The translations under genes were made by a program, and so were the position numbers. This document shows, in pieces, positions 1 to 7,001 of a DNA stretch of 64,000 nt (the first letter of the stretch is position 1; the number at the start of each line of letters is the position of its first letter). The notes beneath the pieces are model-generated. The model did not search any database. It was not told where the DNA came from and saw nothing but the letters and a program-made list of their open reading frames with translations. The stretch comes from Dehalococcoidia bacterium (lineage in GTDB: Bacteria > Chloroflexota > Dehalococcoidia > DSTF01 > JACRBR01), in assembly GCA_021731085.1 (NCBI GenBank), contig JAKFYB010000013.1, forward strand, positions 152,125-216,124, in the 5' to 3' direction.

Positions 1-626
1 TACAACTCCGCGTTCGCGACGGCGGTGAATTTTTCGGCGATGTCGTCGGGCACTTGCTGGTAGCCCGCCTGGTCGCGCGCCATCAGCGCAAACGACGGGC
101 GCTCGTCTTCGGATAGCTGTTGTTCCGCGTCCCATAGTCCGGAACGGATGATGCACTTCGGGCAGTGCATGTACGCCTCCTCCACGTGTACGGCGATGCC
201 CAGCGCGGGGAGCTTTCCTTTGACGGCGCAGCGTTCGAGGACATCGGCGTCGCGGATGATCGAGGCGCGGCCGTTCACGCGAAGTGTCCAGTCGGCTCCC
301 GGCACGACGAATATCATGCCGACGTGCGGGTTCTGCAGGATATTGCTGATCGAGTCCGCGCGGTTGTTGCCGGGCCGGTCGGGCAGGACGAGGGTCTCGT
401 CGTCGAGCACCTGTACGAAACCAGGTGCGTCCCCCTTCGGTGAAACATCGCACTGGCCCGCGGCATTCGACGTCGCGAGAAACACGAATGGCGCGCGCTC
501 GATGAACCAGCGGCTGTGTTCGTCGAGGCGCGACATCTCCTTGCGAACCGCCGGCTCGCCCGGCATCGCCATAACGGTGCGCAGCTCTTCGACGGTTGTG
601 ATCACATCGCTGAATGTCGTTGTCAT
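1..626 (-). CDS. FMN-dependent PPOX-type flavoprotein, MSMEG_1061-like (C-terminus cut off)
   Basis: The frame starts at an ATG (624-626) preceded by a GGAGGA ribosome-binding site and stays open to the left edge, so the gene is truncated by the window. About 208 residues are visible. The protein fits the pyridoxamine 5'-phosphate oxidase-like split-barrel fold: an N-terminal helix, then a strand region with FLATSN, a DVSPKGDAPGF segment and a DRPGNNRADS segment, all typical of the subgroup often named MSMEG_1061. A later stretch (AYMHCPKCIIRS) matches the usual conserved C-terminal part of that group. Such proteins bind FMN or F420 and reduce or sense small molecules; the substrate cannot be told from sequence. 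It is read on the minus strand, downstream of the membrane protein at 747-1619. Confidence 0.8.
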   Translation of the reverse strand, partial: MTTTFSDVITTVEELRTVMAMPGEPAVRKEMSRLDEHSRWFIERAPFVFLATSNAAGQCDVSPKGDAPGFVQVLDDETLVLPDRPGNNRADSISNILQNPHVGMIFVVPGADWTLRVNGRASIIRDADVLERCAVKGKLPALGIAVHVEEAYMHCPKCIIRSGLWDAEQQLSEDERPSFALMARDQAGYQQVPDDIAEKFTAVANAEL

Positions 627-685
627 GTGCTGTCCTCCACTTCGTTCCGGTGCGGGGATTGTAACGAACCTTGCTGGGTCAGGAG

Positions 686-705
686 GACGGGCGCCCTCGC
701 CCGTC
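686..705. terminator. perfect hairpin between two minus-strand genes
   Basis: GACGGGCG and its exact complement CGCCCGTC are separated by a 4-nt loop. The hairpin lies between the stop of the membrane-protein gene at 747 and the start of the flavoprotein gene at 626, both on the minus strand. There is no T-run, so a terminator role is only inferred. Confidence 0.4.
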
Positions 706-727
706 GGCTGCGCGGCCTAGCCCTCGC

Positions 728-745
728 GCGCCGCTGCTGCGGCGC
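728..745. terminator. GC-rich hairpin abutting the stop of the 747-1619 gene
   Basis: GCGCCGC and GCGGCGC flank a TGCT loop immediately after the minus-strand stop codon at 747. No T-run follows. Together with the hairpin at 686-705 it probably closes that transcription unit (inference). Confidence 0.4.
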
Positions 746-746
746 C

Positions 747-1619
747 CTAGTCGAGAAGCTGGCCACCGATAACGATCGTGAGGCCGGCGGCCGTCACGAG
801 CGCGAACTCCAGCAGTACTGTCGGCGTAAGGTGCTCAGTGAGGTAGTGCGATATCACACCCGTCGTCAGGTAAAACGTCAGCAGTAGGAAGACAGCCGCG
901 AGGAACCCTTCGAGTGGCACGAAGTACAGCACCCAGCGCGCCTCGCCAAGAATGACGCCAATGACGGCGGCGAAGACCAGCGCACGAATCGGGTCGGCCT
1001 CGACGTCACGGAATACCTCAACCGCGAGCAGCGTGCTGACCAGGCCGACTGAAAGCATCGCCGGCAGCAAGTCCACGTCGAAGCCATACACAACCGAAAA
1101 GAACCCGAACGCCGCGAGATACGTCACGAGATTGAGGACGAAACGCGCGCCCGGGTACGCCGTGTCGTGCAGGTCGACGGAGACGTGCTCAGCGTAGAGC
1201 GCGGCTGCCATCAATACGCCCGCACCAATGACTGCGGGCGCCGCCCAGTACCCAAGGACAACATCCTCGAGGAACAGCCCCGCCGAAAGCGTAAAGAGCA
1301 CCGGCACGAACAGATGCGGCGCCGTATCCGCGACCGAGTGGAAGTTGCCCTGTGGGTGCGCGCGAATGATGCCGTCCGTACCAAGGCCCATCAGCACCGT
1401 CAGGCCGAAGAGGATCCACGGCTCCGCCGGATCCACCATGATGAACAGCCCGAGTCCGACCGTGAAAAGCATCGCCAGGAACGGGATAAGGCCAGCGCGC
1501 GACGTGCCACGTAGCTTCGCACGCATCGGCCCATCGTCGAGCGCGGGCATCTTCTCTTCAGCCATGGGAGATATAGACATAGAAGACTGGCTCGTGGCGG
1601 CGTTCTCCGGCCGCGGCAC
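747..1619 (-). CDS. uncharacterised polytopic membrane protein
   Basis: This is a 290-residue protein starting at GTG (1617-1619). After a hydrophilic N-terminus of about 40 residues it is almost wholly hydrophobic, with about eight predicted membrane segments (for example around residues 43-62, 66-82, 102-120, 125-143, 160-178, 182-200, 212-230 and 237-285). No catalytic motif is visible. I do not recognise the family with confidence. A TAGGAT hexamer lies nine bases before the GTG and there is only a weak AGCAGG ribosome site, so the mRNA may have almost no leader. In-frame ATG codons about 13 and 18 codons downstream are possible alternative starts. It lies between an amidohydrolase and a flavoprotein on the same strand, and the context does not suggest a function. 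Confidence 0.6.
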   Translation of the reverse strand: MPRPENAATSQSSMSISPMAEEKMPALDDGPMRAKLRGTSRAGLIPFLAMLFTVGLGLFIMVDPAEPWILFGLTVLMGLGTDGIIRAHPQGNFHSVADTAPHLFVPVLFTLSAGLFLEDVVLGYWAAPAVIGAGVLMAAALYAEHVSVDLHDTAYPGARFVLNLVTYLAAFGFFSVVYGFDVDLLPAMLSVGLVSTLLAVEVFRDVEADPIRALVFAAVIGVILGEARWVLYFVPLEGFLAAVFLLLTFYLTTGVISHYLTEHLTPTVLLEFALVTAAGLTIVIGGQLLD

Positions 1620-1784
1620 TGCCTGCTGATCCTAACCTCGCCCTTCGCAGGGCGTCAATGCAGCGACAATCGACGTATCTGGAGATGCGCCATAGATGTT
1701 GCGAGAGCGTGTTCGTCGTCAGCCGGTGCAAAGATAGACGCTAGCGGATGGACTATCTTCTGTCGGCCCATCGTCCACCTTCCA

Positions 1785-2798
1785 TCATCGCGTCGTTGGC
1801 TTGCTCCCCGCTGCTTTTGGGCCGGTCGCCTTCGCGCCGTTTTTCGACGCTCGAGCGCCGGCGCCGTTCTTCGATGCATTCGTGCGAACGATGATCGCCG
1901 CCTCTTTCTTCGCGCGGCGCTTCTTCTTCCACGCAGCTTCTTCCTCGCCATAGATCTCGGCGCCGTTCAGCCACCACATACGCTCACGACAGTCTTCGGG
2001 CACGTCCAATAGATCGAAGATCGTGTCCCACCGGCGGATGTGTTCGGCGATTTGTTCCGGCGAAGTGTCTGAGCCAAAGATCAATTTCTCGTAGCCAATC
2101 TCGTGGCCGATGAGCTTGCGCTCGACGGCGTGGCGCTCAATCGTCGTGCCGCCGCTGAAGTCGAAGTAGACGTTGTGCCGCCAGCGCGCGACGGATGCCG
2201 CCTCGTCGTAGTTTCCGGTGCCGCCGAGGTGCGCGCCGATCAGCCGCAGCTCAGGAAAGTTGTTGGCGAGCGTGTCGAGGTGGAATGGCTTCATGCGGGT
2301 TGCCGACATGTTGCGCGCGGTCGAGGCGAAGATCTTCTGCCAGCGGAGGAAGCCCGCAGCCGCCTCCGGGTCGCGGCGGGGGTGCGTGCGCTGGTAGTCG
2401 ATGCCGCCGCCAATCACGCCCATGTGGAGAAGGATCGGCCAGCCAAACTTCTGCGCCGTCTCGTAGACCGGGAAGTAGTCGGGGCAGTCATAGTCGCGCG
2501 CGACGCCGATCATCTTCAGGCCCTTATAGCCCATGTCCCGCAGCTCGGCGAGCCGCTCGGGTGTCGTCGTCTCCGGGTCGATCATCGCCGTCGGGATGAA
2601 CAGGTCAGGGTGGCGATGTGCGTGTTTGATGGACTGCTCGTGCGAAATCCCGAAGCGGCCGCCGCATAGAAGGTTGGCCTTCGTGATGCCAGATTCCTTC
2701 GCGCGCTTGTAGAGGTTTTCGACAAGAGGCTTTGCGTCGGCGTCGGGCTTCTCCCAGTCGCGGGGAAAGTGCATGTGGATATCAAAGATCTTGCGCAC
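1785..2798 (-). CDS. amidohydrolase (Amidohydro_2-type TIM barrel) with basic C-terminal tail
   Basis: This is a 337-residue protein from a GTG start preceded by GGGAG. It has the metal-dependent amidohydrolase fold. The first metal-ligand motif is DIHMH at residues 6-10 (H8 and H10). LLHMG, IGAHLGG and FGSDTSP follow and supply the later His and Asp positions expected in this superfamily. This group includes decarboxylases such as ACMSD-like enzymes and lactone hydrolases; the substrate is not determinable. The last ~60 residues are unusual: Lys/Arg-rich, then low-complexity Ala-Ser-Lys-Asn-Gly with two ASKNGA units. That tail is not part of the catalytic domain and could contact nucleic acid or be disordered. 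Confidence 0.75.
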   Translation of the reverse strand: MRKIFDIHMHFPRDWEKPDADAKPLVENLYKRAKESGITKANLLCGGRFGISHEQSIKHAHRHPDLFIPTAMIDPETTTPERLAELRDMGYKGLKMIGVARDYDCPDYFPVYETAQKFGWPILLHMGVIGGGIDYQRTHPRRDPEAAAGFLRWQKIFASTARNMSATRMKPFHLDTLANNFPELRLIGAHLGGTGNYDEAASVARWRHNVYFDFSGGTTIERHAVERKLIGHEIGYEKLIFGSDTSPEQIAEHIRRWDTIFDLLDVPEDCRERMWWLNGAEIYGEEEAAWKKKRRAKKEAAIIVRTNASKNGAGARASKNGAKATGPKAAGSKPTTR

Positions 2799-2909
2799 GG
2801 CGTCTCCCTCATTGCTGTAGTTCAGTGGGATGGTGATTTCAGCCTAGCGCGAATCAATCGGGAGGAGGAACAGCGATCGTCGAAGGTCGCTTGCGCAACA
2901 GGCGCATGG

Positions 2910-3236
2910 TTACGGGATGAGGCCAGCGCCGCCCTGTTCCTTGATCGCCTTGCGCTCGGCCGCCGTCGATTGCGGCTTGTCGAGCGAATACTGCTTCACG
3001 AGGTTGTCGAACGAGAGATCGGGGCTGGCGGCTTCGATCATCTTGTCGTACTTGGGGTCGAGCGCATCCAGCTTTGACTGGAACGACATGTGGAACTGGA
3101 AGCGGCTGATCATACGCGTCAGCTTCTTGCTACCGCAATCCGGGCACTGCGCCACCCAACCCTCAGCAGGCACAGCGCGCGTGATCACTTCCACGAACTT
3201 CTTCTCTTTGTGGCAGGCGTATTCGTAGATGGGCAT
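2910..3236 (-). CDS. FmdB-family zinc-ribbon protein
   Basis: This is a 108-residue protein beginning MPIYEYAC, the hallmark N-terminus of the FmdB/CxxC_CxxC_SSSS regulatory-protein family. The second knuckle (CPDCGS, about residues 32-37) is intact. The first is degenerate: only one Cys follows the YEY motif, so a normal four-Cys zinc site cannot form unless His supplies a ligand. The C-terminal half is charged and without recognisable motif. Members are small and of poorly known function; some have been linked to amidase or methyltransferase operons. A TACACT hexamer at 3274-3279 could be its -10 element with a leader of about 37 nt. Confidence 0.75.
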   Translation of the reverse strand: MPIYEYACHKEKKFVEVITRAVPAEGWVAQCPDCGSKKLTRMISRFQFHMSFQSKLDALDPKYDKMIEAASPDLSFDNLVKQYSLDKPQSTAAERKAIKEQGGAGLIP

Positions 3237-3299
3237 CGCAGTTCTCGGAGTTTTGGTCTTTCGGTTCGTGCTGAGTGTACCGGCTAGCAGTCAGGCAGC

Positions 3300-3321
3300 G
3301 GACAGCTCTACGGACCTGTCC
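3300..3321. other. short inverted repeat upstream of the FmdB gene
   Basis: GGACAG and CTGTCC are separated by 10 nt, between the stop of the prenyl synthase gene (3417) and the FmdB gene start (3236), both on the minus strand. It could close the upstream unit or be an operator. There is no T-run. Confidence 0.3.
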
Positions 3322-3416
3322 TTACGGGCCGAATGCACCGCGAACGACGAAATCTGGAACCTAGTGACTCGCCGCGACTGCGGCGCTGCTAAAGCTACGC
3401 GGCTACACACTTCGCC

Positions 3417-4394
3417 CTAAGAACGGCGATCGAGGACGTGATCGGCGACGTCCTCTAGTGTCGAGCGCGCCTCAATCGCAGGCAGGTCTTGCAGGGCGGC
3501 CACGGCCTTGTCGCGGAAGTCTCGCGCCACGCTATGTACTTCCTTCACGATGTCACTGCCCCGCACCATATTCACGGCCTCCGCGACGTACTCGGGCTTC
3601 GGCTTCTTCGTGCGGAACGCCTTCTTGATCGGATTGTCCTTGGGATAGCGTTCCATCAGCAGCAGCGAAGGCAGTGTCAGCGTCCCCTGCAACAGGTCGC
3701 TGCCGACGGGCTTGCCCATCTCAGCCTCGTCGCCCGTGAAGTCCAGGATGTCGTCCACCACCTGGAACGCCATGCCGACGTTGAGTCCGTAGGACTTGAG
3801 CGCCTCGCGCTCGGCATCCGAACAACGCGCAACCATCGCGCCGGCTTCCGCTGATGTCGCAAACAGCGATGCCGTCTTGCCCTCGATGCGCGCAAAGTAC
3901 TTCATCGTGTCGTTGCTGTACTCGTACGCGCTGAGGTCCTGGTGGAGTTCGCCGCCCGCGATCGCCATCAGCGTGTGAGAGAAGAGCCTGACGACAGCGG
4001 TGTTGTCAGTACGCGAGATCAGCTCCGACGCGTGGGCGAACATGAAGTCACCCAGCATCACGGAAGCGGCGTTGTTGTAGATCGCGTTCGCCGTCGCGCG
4101 CCCACGGCGCGATGGCGATGCGTCGATCACGTCATCGTGCACGAGCGTTGCCGTGTGCAGCAGTTCGATCGATGCCGCGAGTGGTACGTGGAAGTCGATG
4201 TTGTAGTCGCCGAACTTGCCGGCCAGCAGCGCGATCGCAGGACGCGTGCGCTTCCCTCCCCCACCCAGCACGTGCGCTAGCATCTTCGCGAGCGCCGGGA
4301 AGTTCTCGACGTTCTTGATGCGGTCGAACGTGTCTTCTACGAGGCGCAAGTCTTCCTGGACCGGGCCGTACAGCCCGGCAGTCGCGACCTTCAT
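3417..4394 (-). CDS. all-trans polyprenyl diphosphate synthase
   Basis: This is a 325-residue trans-prenyltransferase. The substrate-binding motifs are clear: GGGGKRTRP near residue 46, the first Asp-rich motif HDDVID followed by SRRGRAT, and the second Asp-rich motif DDILDFTGDE near residue 215. These chelate magnesium and the allylic diphosphate. The product is probably a long chain (C35-C45) for menaquinone side chains, since the two positions before the first DDxxD are not bulky aromatic residues (inference). The start ATG overlaps the stop of tatD by four bases (ATGA) and a GGGAGG site precedes it, so the two genes are translationally coupled. Confidence 0.88.
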   Translation of the reverse strand: MKVATAGLYGPVQEDLRLVEDTFDRIKNVENFPALAKMLAHVLGGGGKRTRPAIALLAGKFGDYNIDFHVPLAASIELLHTATLVHDDVIDASPSRRGRATANAIYNNAASVMLGDFMFAHASELISRTDNTAVVRLFSHTLMAIAGGELHQDLSAYEYSNDTMKYFARIEGKTASLFATSAEAGAMVARCSDAEREALKSYGLNVGMAFQVVDDILDFTGDEAEMGKPVGSDLLQGTLTLPSLLLMERYPKDNPIKKAFRTKKPKPEYVAEAVNMVRGSDIVKEVHSVARDFRDKAVAALQDLPAIEARSTLEDVADHVLDRRS

Positions 4395-5218
4395 CGGGCC
4401 TCCCGCGGCGCAGCCGGCACAGCGGACTCGATACCGAAGAGGCGCAGTGCGTTGCTTGTCGTTATGTCCCCCACAGTCTCGACCGCGATCCCTTTCAGTT
4501 CGGCCACCCTGGCGGCCGCTTCCGCCACATAGGCGGGTTCGTTTCGCTTTCCCCGGTAGCGCTGAGGCGCTCCGTAGGGACTGTCCGTCTCGAGCACAAG
4601 GTACTCCAATGGCGTCTCTCGCACGACCTCCGCAAGCTGGGCCGCCTTCGGGTGCGTCACGGACGTATGCACCGAGATGATGAAACCCAACGCCACATAT
4701 TTGACGGCCATGGCGGCGTTCTCGCTGAAGTAGTGCATCACGCCCAGCGGCCGCCCGTCTGGCAACCGCCCTCCCATCTCAGCCGACCACGTGGACAGCA
4801 AAGGCAAGATATCTTCGTGGGCCTCACGCGCGTGGACGGCGATCGGCTTTCCGACGCGCTGCGCCGTAAGTAGTTGCCGTCGTATGACCTCCAGCTGCCG
4901 ATCGCGAGGCGACAAGTTGCGGTAGTAGTCGAGCCCTATCTCGCCCACGGCGACAACTCGCGGATCGCCTGCCATCTCTTCCAGTGCATCAAGTTCCGCG
5001 TCCGTAGCTTCCGCCGCATCGTGGGGATGCACGCCCGCCGCAGCCCAGACGTCCGCGTGCCGATGCGACAACGCTAGAGCACGTTCGCTGTTCTCTGCCG
5101 TGACGCCGAGCGTGAGGATGCCAACCAGCCCAACAGCACGCGCCCGTTCGACGATCGCATCGCGATCTTCTCCAAAGTCCTTGTCGTGGATGTGGGCGTG
5201 TGTGTCGAACAAACGCAT
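4391..5218 (-). CDS. tatD: TatD-family metal-dependent hydrolase / DNase
   Basis: This is a 275-residue TIM-barrel metal-dependent hydrolase. It begins with DTHAHIHD, the HxH metal pair, and carries VGEIGLDYYRN with the bridging Glu. IAVHAREAHED supplies a His, and ETDSPYGAPQRYRGKRNEP near residue 210 is the C-terminal signature with the metal Asp. TatD enzymes act as 3'-5' exonucleases or deacylases in DNA repair and quality control. It sits between metG and the prenyl synthase on the same strand, an arrangement common in bacteria where tatD follows metG. The gap to metG is only 17 nt, so they are probably co-transcribed. Confidence 0.9.
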   Translation of the reverse strand: MRLFDTHAHIHDKDFGEDRDAIVERARAVGLVGILTLGVTAENSERALALSHRHADVWAAAGVHPHDAAEATDAELDALEEMAGDPRVVAVGEIGLDYYRNLSPRDRQLEVIRRQLLTAQRVGKPIAVHAREAHEDILPLLSTWSAEMGGRLPDGRPLGVMHYFSENAAMAVKYVALGFIISVHTSVTHPKAAQLAEVVRETPLEYLVLETDSPYGAPQRYRGKRNEPAYVAEAAARVAELKGIAVETVGDITTSNALRLFGIESAVPAAPREAR

Positions 5219-5235
5219 GCCATCACGCGGTCCCG

Positions 5236-6912
5236 CTATGCGGAAGCCCGCGCCGCTCCTTCTGCTTCAAGGTCGATCTTCCGGAACAAGGGCGCCGCCT
5301 CGCGCAGTGCCGTTCCCGGCTCTAGCGGCGTCGCATCCCAGCCGAAGTCCTGCAGCACGCCATTGGCACCGAGGTATGTGTGGATATTCGCGCTCGCGAA
5401 CGGCAAGTACGGATAAAACGCCACCTTCAACGCATTGATCGCCGTGAGCGCGACGAACAGCGTCGTGCCGGTACGCTCGAGATCGGTCTTCGCCGTCTTC
5501 CAAGGCTCCTTCTCGCTCAAATACGCGTTTGCCTCCTGCGCGAAACTCATCGCCGATGCGAGGCCCGCCTTCAGGTGCGCACTCTCGATGTGTGCGGCGA
5601 CCTCAGCCAGCACCTTCGTCGCGCCGTCGATGATGCGCTGGTCGGCGTCATCGAGCGCGCCCGGCGTCGGGACGCGACCGTCGAAGTTCTTCGCTGTCAT
5701 CGCCAGCACGCGGTTCACGAGATTCCCCCACGTCGCGACGAGTTCGTCGTTGTTTCGGCGGACCATCTCCGCCTCCGTCATGTCGGTGTCCGACGTCTCC
5801 GGCAGATTCGCAGCGAGCCCGTAGCGGATCATGTCCGGCTGATAGCGCTCGAGATACGACAACACGCTGTCGCCAATGCCCTCGCTCTTCGACGCCTTCT
5901 CGCCCTTGAAGGTGACGTACTGGTTCGCGGGCACGTTCGTCGGTAGGTTCAGACCCTCGTAGCCCATCAGCACGGCCGGCCAGAAGATCGTGTGGAAGAA
6001 GATGTTGTCCTTGCCGATGAAGTAGTACGTCTCGGCTGCTGCGTCCTCCCACCACTTCCGCCACGCCTCCGGATCGCCCTGCTGTTCCGACCACTCCTTC
6101 GCCGCGGACAGGTATCCGATAAAGGCCTCGAACCAGACGTAGATGCGCTTCCCCGGCCCCAGATCCTCCACAGGGATCGAGATCCCCCACTCGAGATCGC
6201 GCGTGATGGCGCGGTCGTGCAGTCCTTCTTCGACCCAGCCGATGCTGTAGTTCTGGACGTGCTTGCGCCACCCCTCGCGCGACTTCAACCACTCCAGCAG
6301 TTGCGGCCCGAAGGCGCTCAGCTTGAAAAAGAAGTGCTCGGTATCGCGCATCTCCGGCGTCGCACCCGTGAGTTTGCTCTTCGGGTTCAACAGTTGCTCC
6401 GGGTCGAGCGTCCGGCCGCAGTTGTCGCACTGGTCGCCGCGTGCCTTCTCGTACCCGCAGTTCGGACACGTGCCTTCGACGTAGCGGTCGGGCAGGAAGC
6501 GCCCCGCCTCCGTGTCGAAAAACTGCTGCGTCGTCCCCTTGTAGATGTAGCCCTTCTTGAGCAGCGCCAGGAACATCTCGTGCACGACCGCCTCGTGGTT
6601 CTTCGTGCCTGTAGTCGTGAAGAGGTCGAACGATATGCCCAACTCCGACCAGTAGCGCAAGAACTCCGGGTGGAACTGGTCGACGACATCCTGCGCCGTG
6701 CGGCCCTCGTTGTCGGCGCGGACCGTGACCGGCGTGCCGTGCTGGTCGCTGCCCGACACCATCAGCACGTCATTGCCAGCGAGCCGGTGATAGCGCGCGA
6801 AGATATCGGCGGGCAGGTACGCGCCCGCCATATGGCCGAGGTGCAGCGATCCGTTCGCGTACGGCCACGCGACGGCGACGAGAATACGGCGCGGGTTCGT
6901 TGAAGCAGTCAA
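5236..6912 (-). CDS. metG: methionyl-tRNA synthetase
   Basis: Class I aminoacyl-tRNA synthetase that charges tRNA-Met. The HIGH-like motif is HLGH in SLHLGHMAGAY near the N-terminus, and the KMSKS loop appears as KASKS. A zinc insertion with CPNCGYEKARG and CDNCG follows the usual MetG layout. The C-terminal anticodon-binding helical domain is present, and the tRNA-binding EMAP/Trbp111 extension is absent. I chose the TTG at 6910-6912, which gives 558 residues and puts the first strand (RRILVAVAWPYANG) at the usual distance. The longer open frame to 7113 would run through a hairpin and past the upstream gene's stop. TACAAT at 6922-6927 sits nine bases upstream and no ribosome site is visible, so the mRNA is likely leaderless. 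Confidence 0.9.
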   Translation of the reverse strand: MTASTNPRRILVAVAWPYANGSLHLGHMAGAYLPADIFARYHRLAGNDVLMVSGSDQHGTPVTVRADNEGRTAQDVVDQFHPEFLRYWSELGISFDLFTTTGTKNHEAVVHEMFLALLKKGYIYKGTTQQFFDTEAGRFLPDRYVEGTCPNCGYEKARGDQCDNCGRTLDPEQLLNPKSKLTGATPEMRDTEHFFFKLSAFGPQLLEWLKSREGWRKHVQNYSIGWVEEGLHDRAITRDLEWGISIPVEDLGPGKRIYVWFEAFIGYLSAAKEWSEQQGDPEAWRKWWEDAAAETYYFIGKDNIFFHTIFWPAVLMGYEGLNLPTNVPANQYVTFKGEKASKSEGIGDSVLSYLERYQPDMIRYGLAANLPETSDTDMTEAEMVRRNNDELVATWGNLVNRVLAMTAKNFDGRVPTPGALDDADQRIIDGATKVLAEVAAHIESAHLKAGLASAMSFAQEANAYLSEKEPWKTAKTDLERTGTTLFVALTAINALKVAFYPYLPFASANIHTYLGANGVLQDFGWDATPLEPGTALREAAPLFRKIDLEAEGAARASA

Positions 6913-6921
6913 ATCGCGGGC

Positions 6922-6927
6922 ATTGTA
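6922..6927 (-). promoter_or_regulatory. -10 element TACAAT for metG
   Basis: TACAAT (5 of 6 to the sigma-70 consensus) lies nine bases before the TTG start of metG and just downstream of the hairpin that ends the previous unit. The expected start of transcription is at or within two or three bases of the start codon. Confidence 0.5.
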
Positions 6928-6939
6928 CCCATCAAGCCG

Positions 6940-6975
6940 AAGGAGGCCGCCCACAGTGCTATGGACGGCCTCCTT
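6940..6975 (-). terminator. hairpin between the MMPL gene and metG
   Basis: A perfect 10-bp stem (AAGGAGGCCG with CGGCCTCCTT), extended by three more pairs after one mismatch, lies 27 nt past the stop of the MMPL transporter gene. No T-run follows on the minus strand, so it may be an intrinsic terminator of the non-canonical type. Confidence 0.55.
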
Positions 6976-7001
6976 GCATCGCCGTATTGCACGTTTTCGC
7001 G

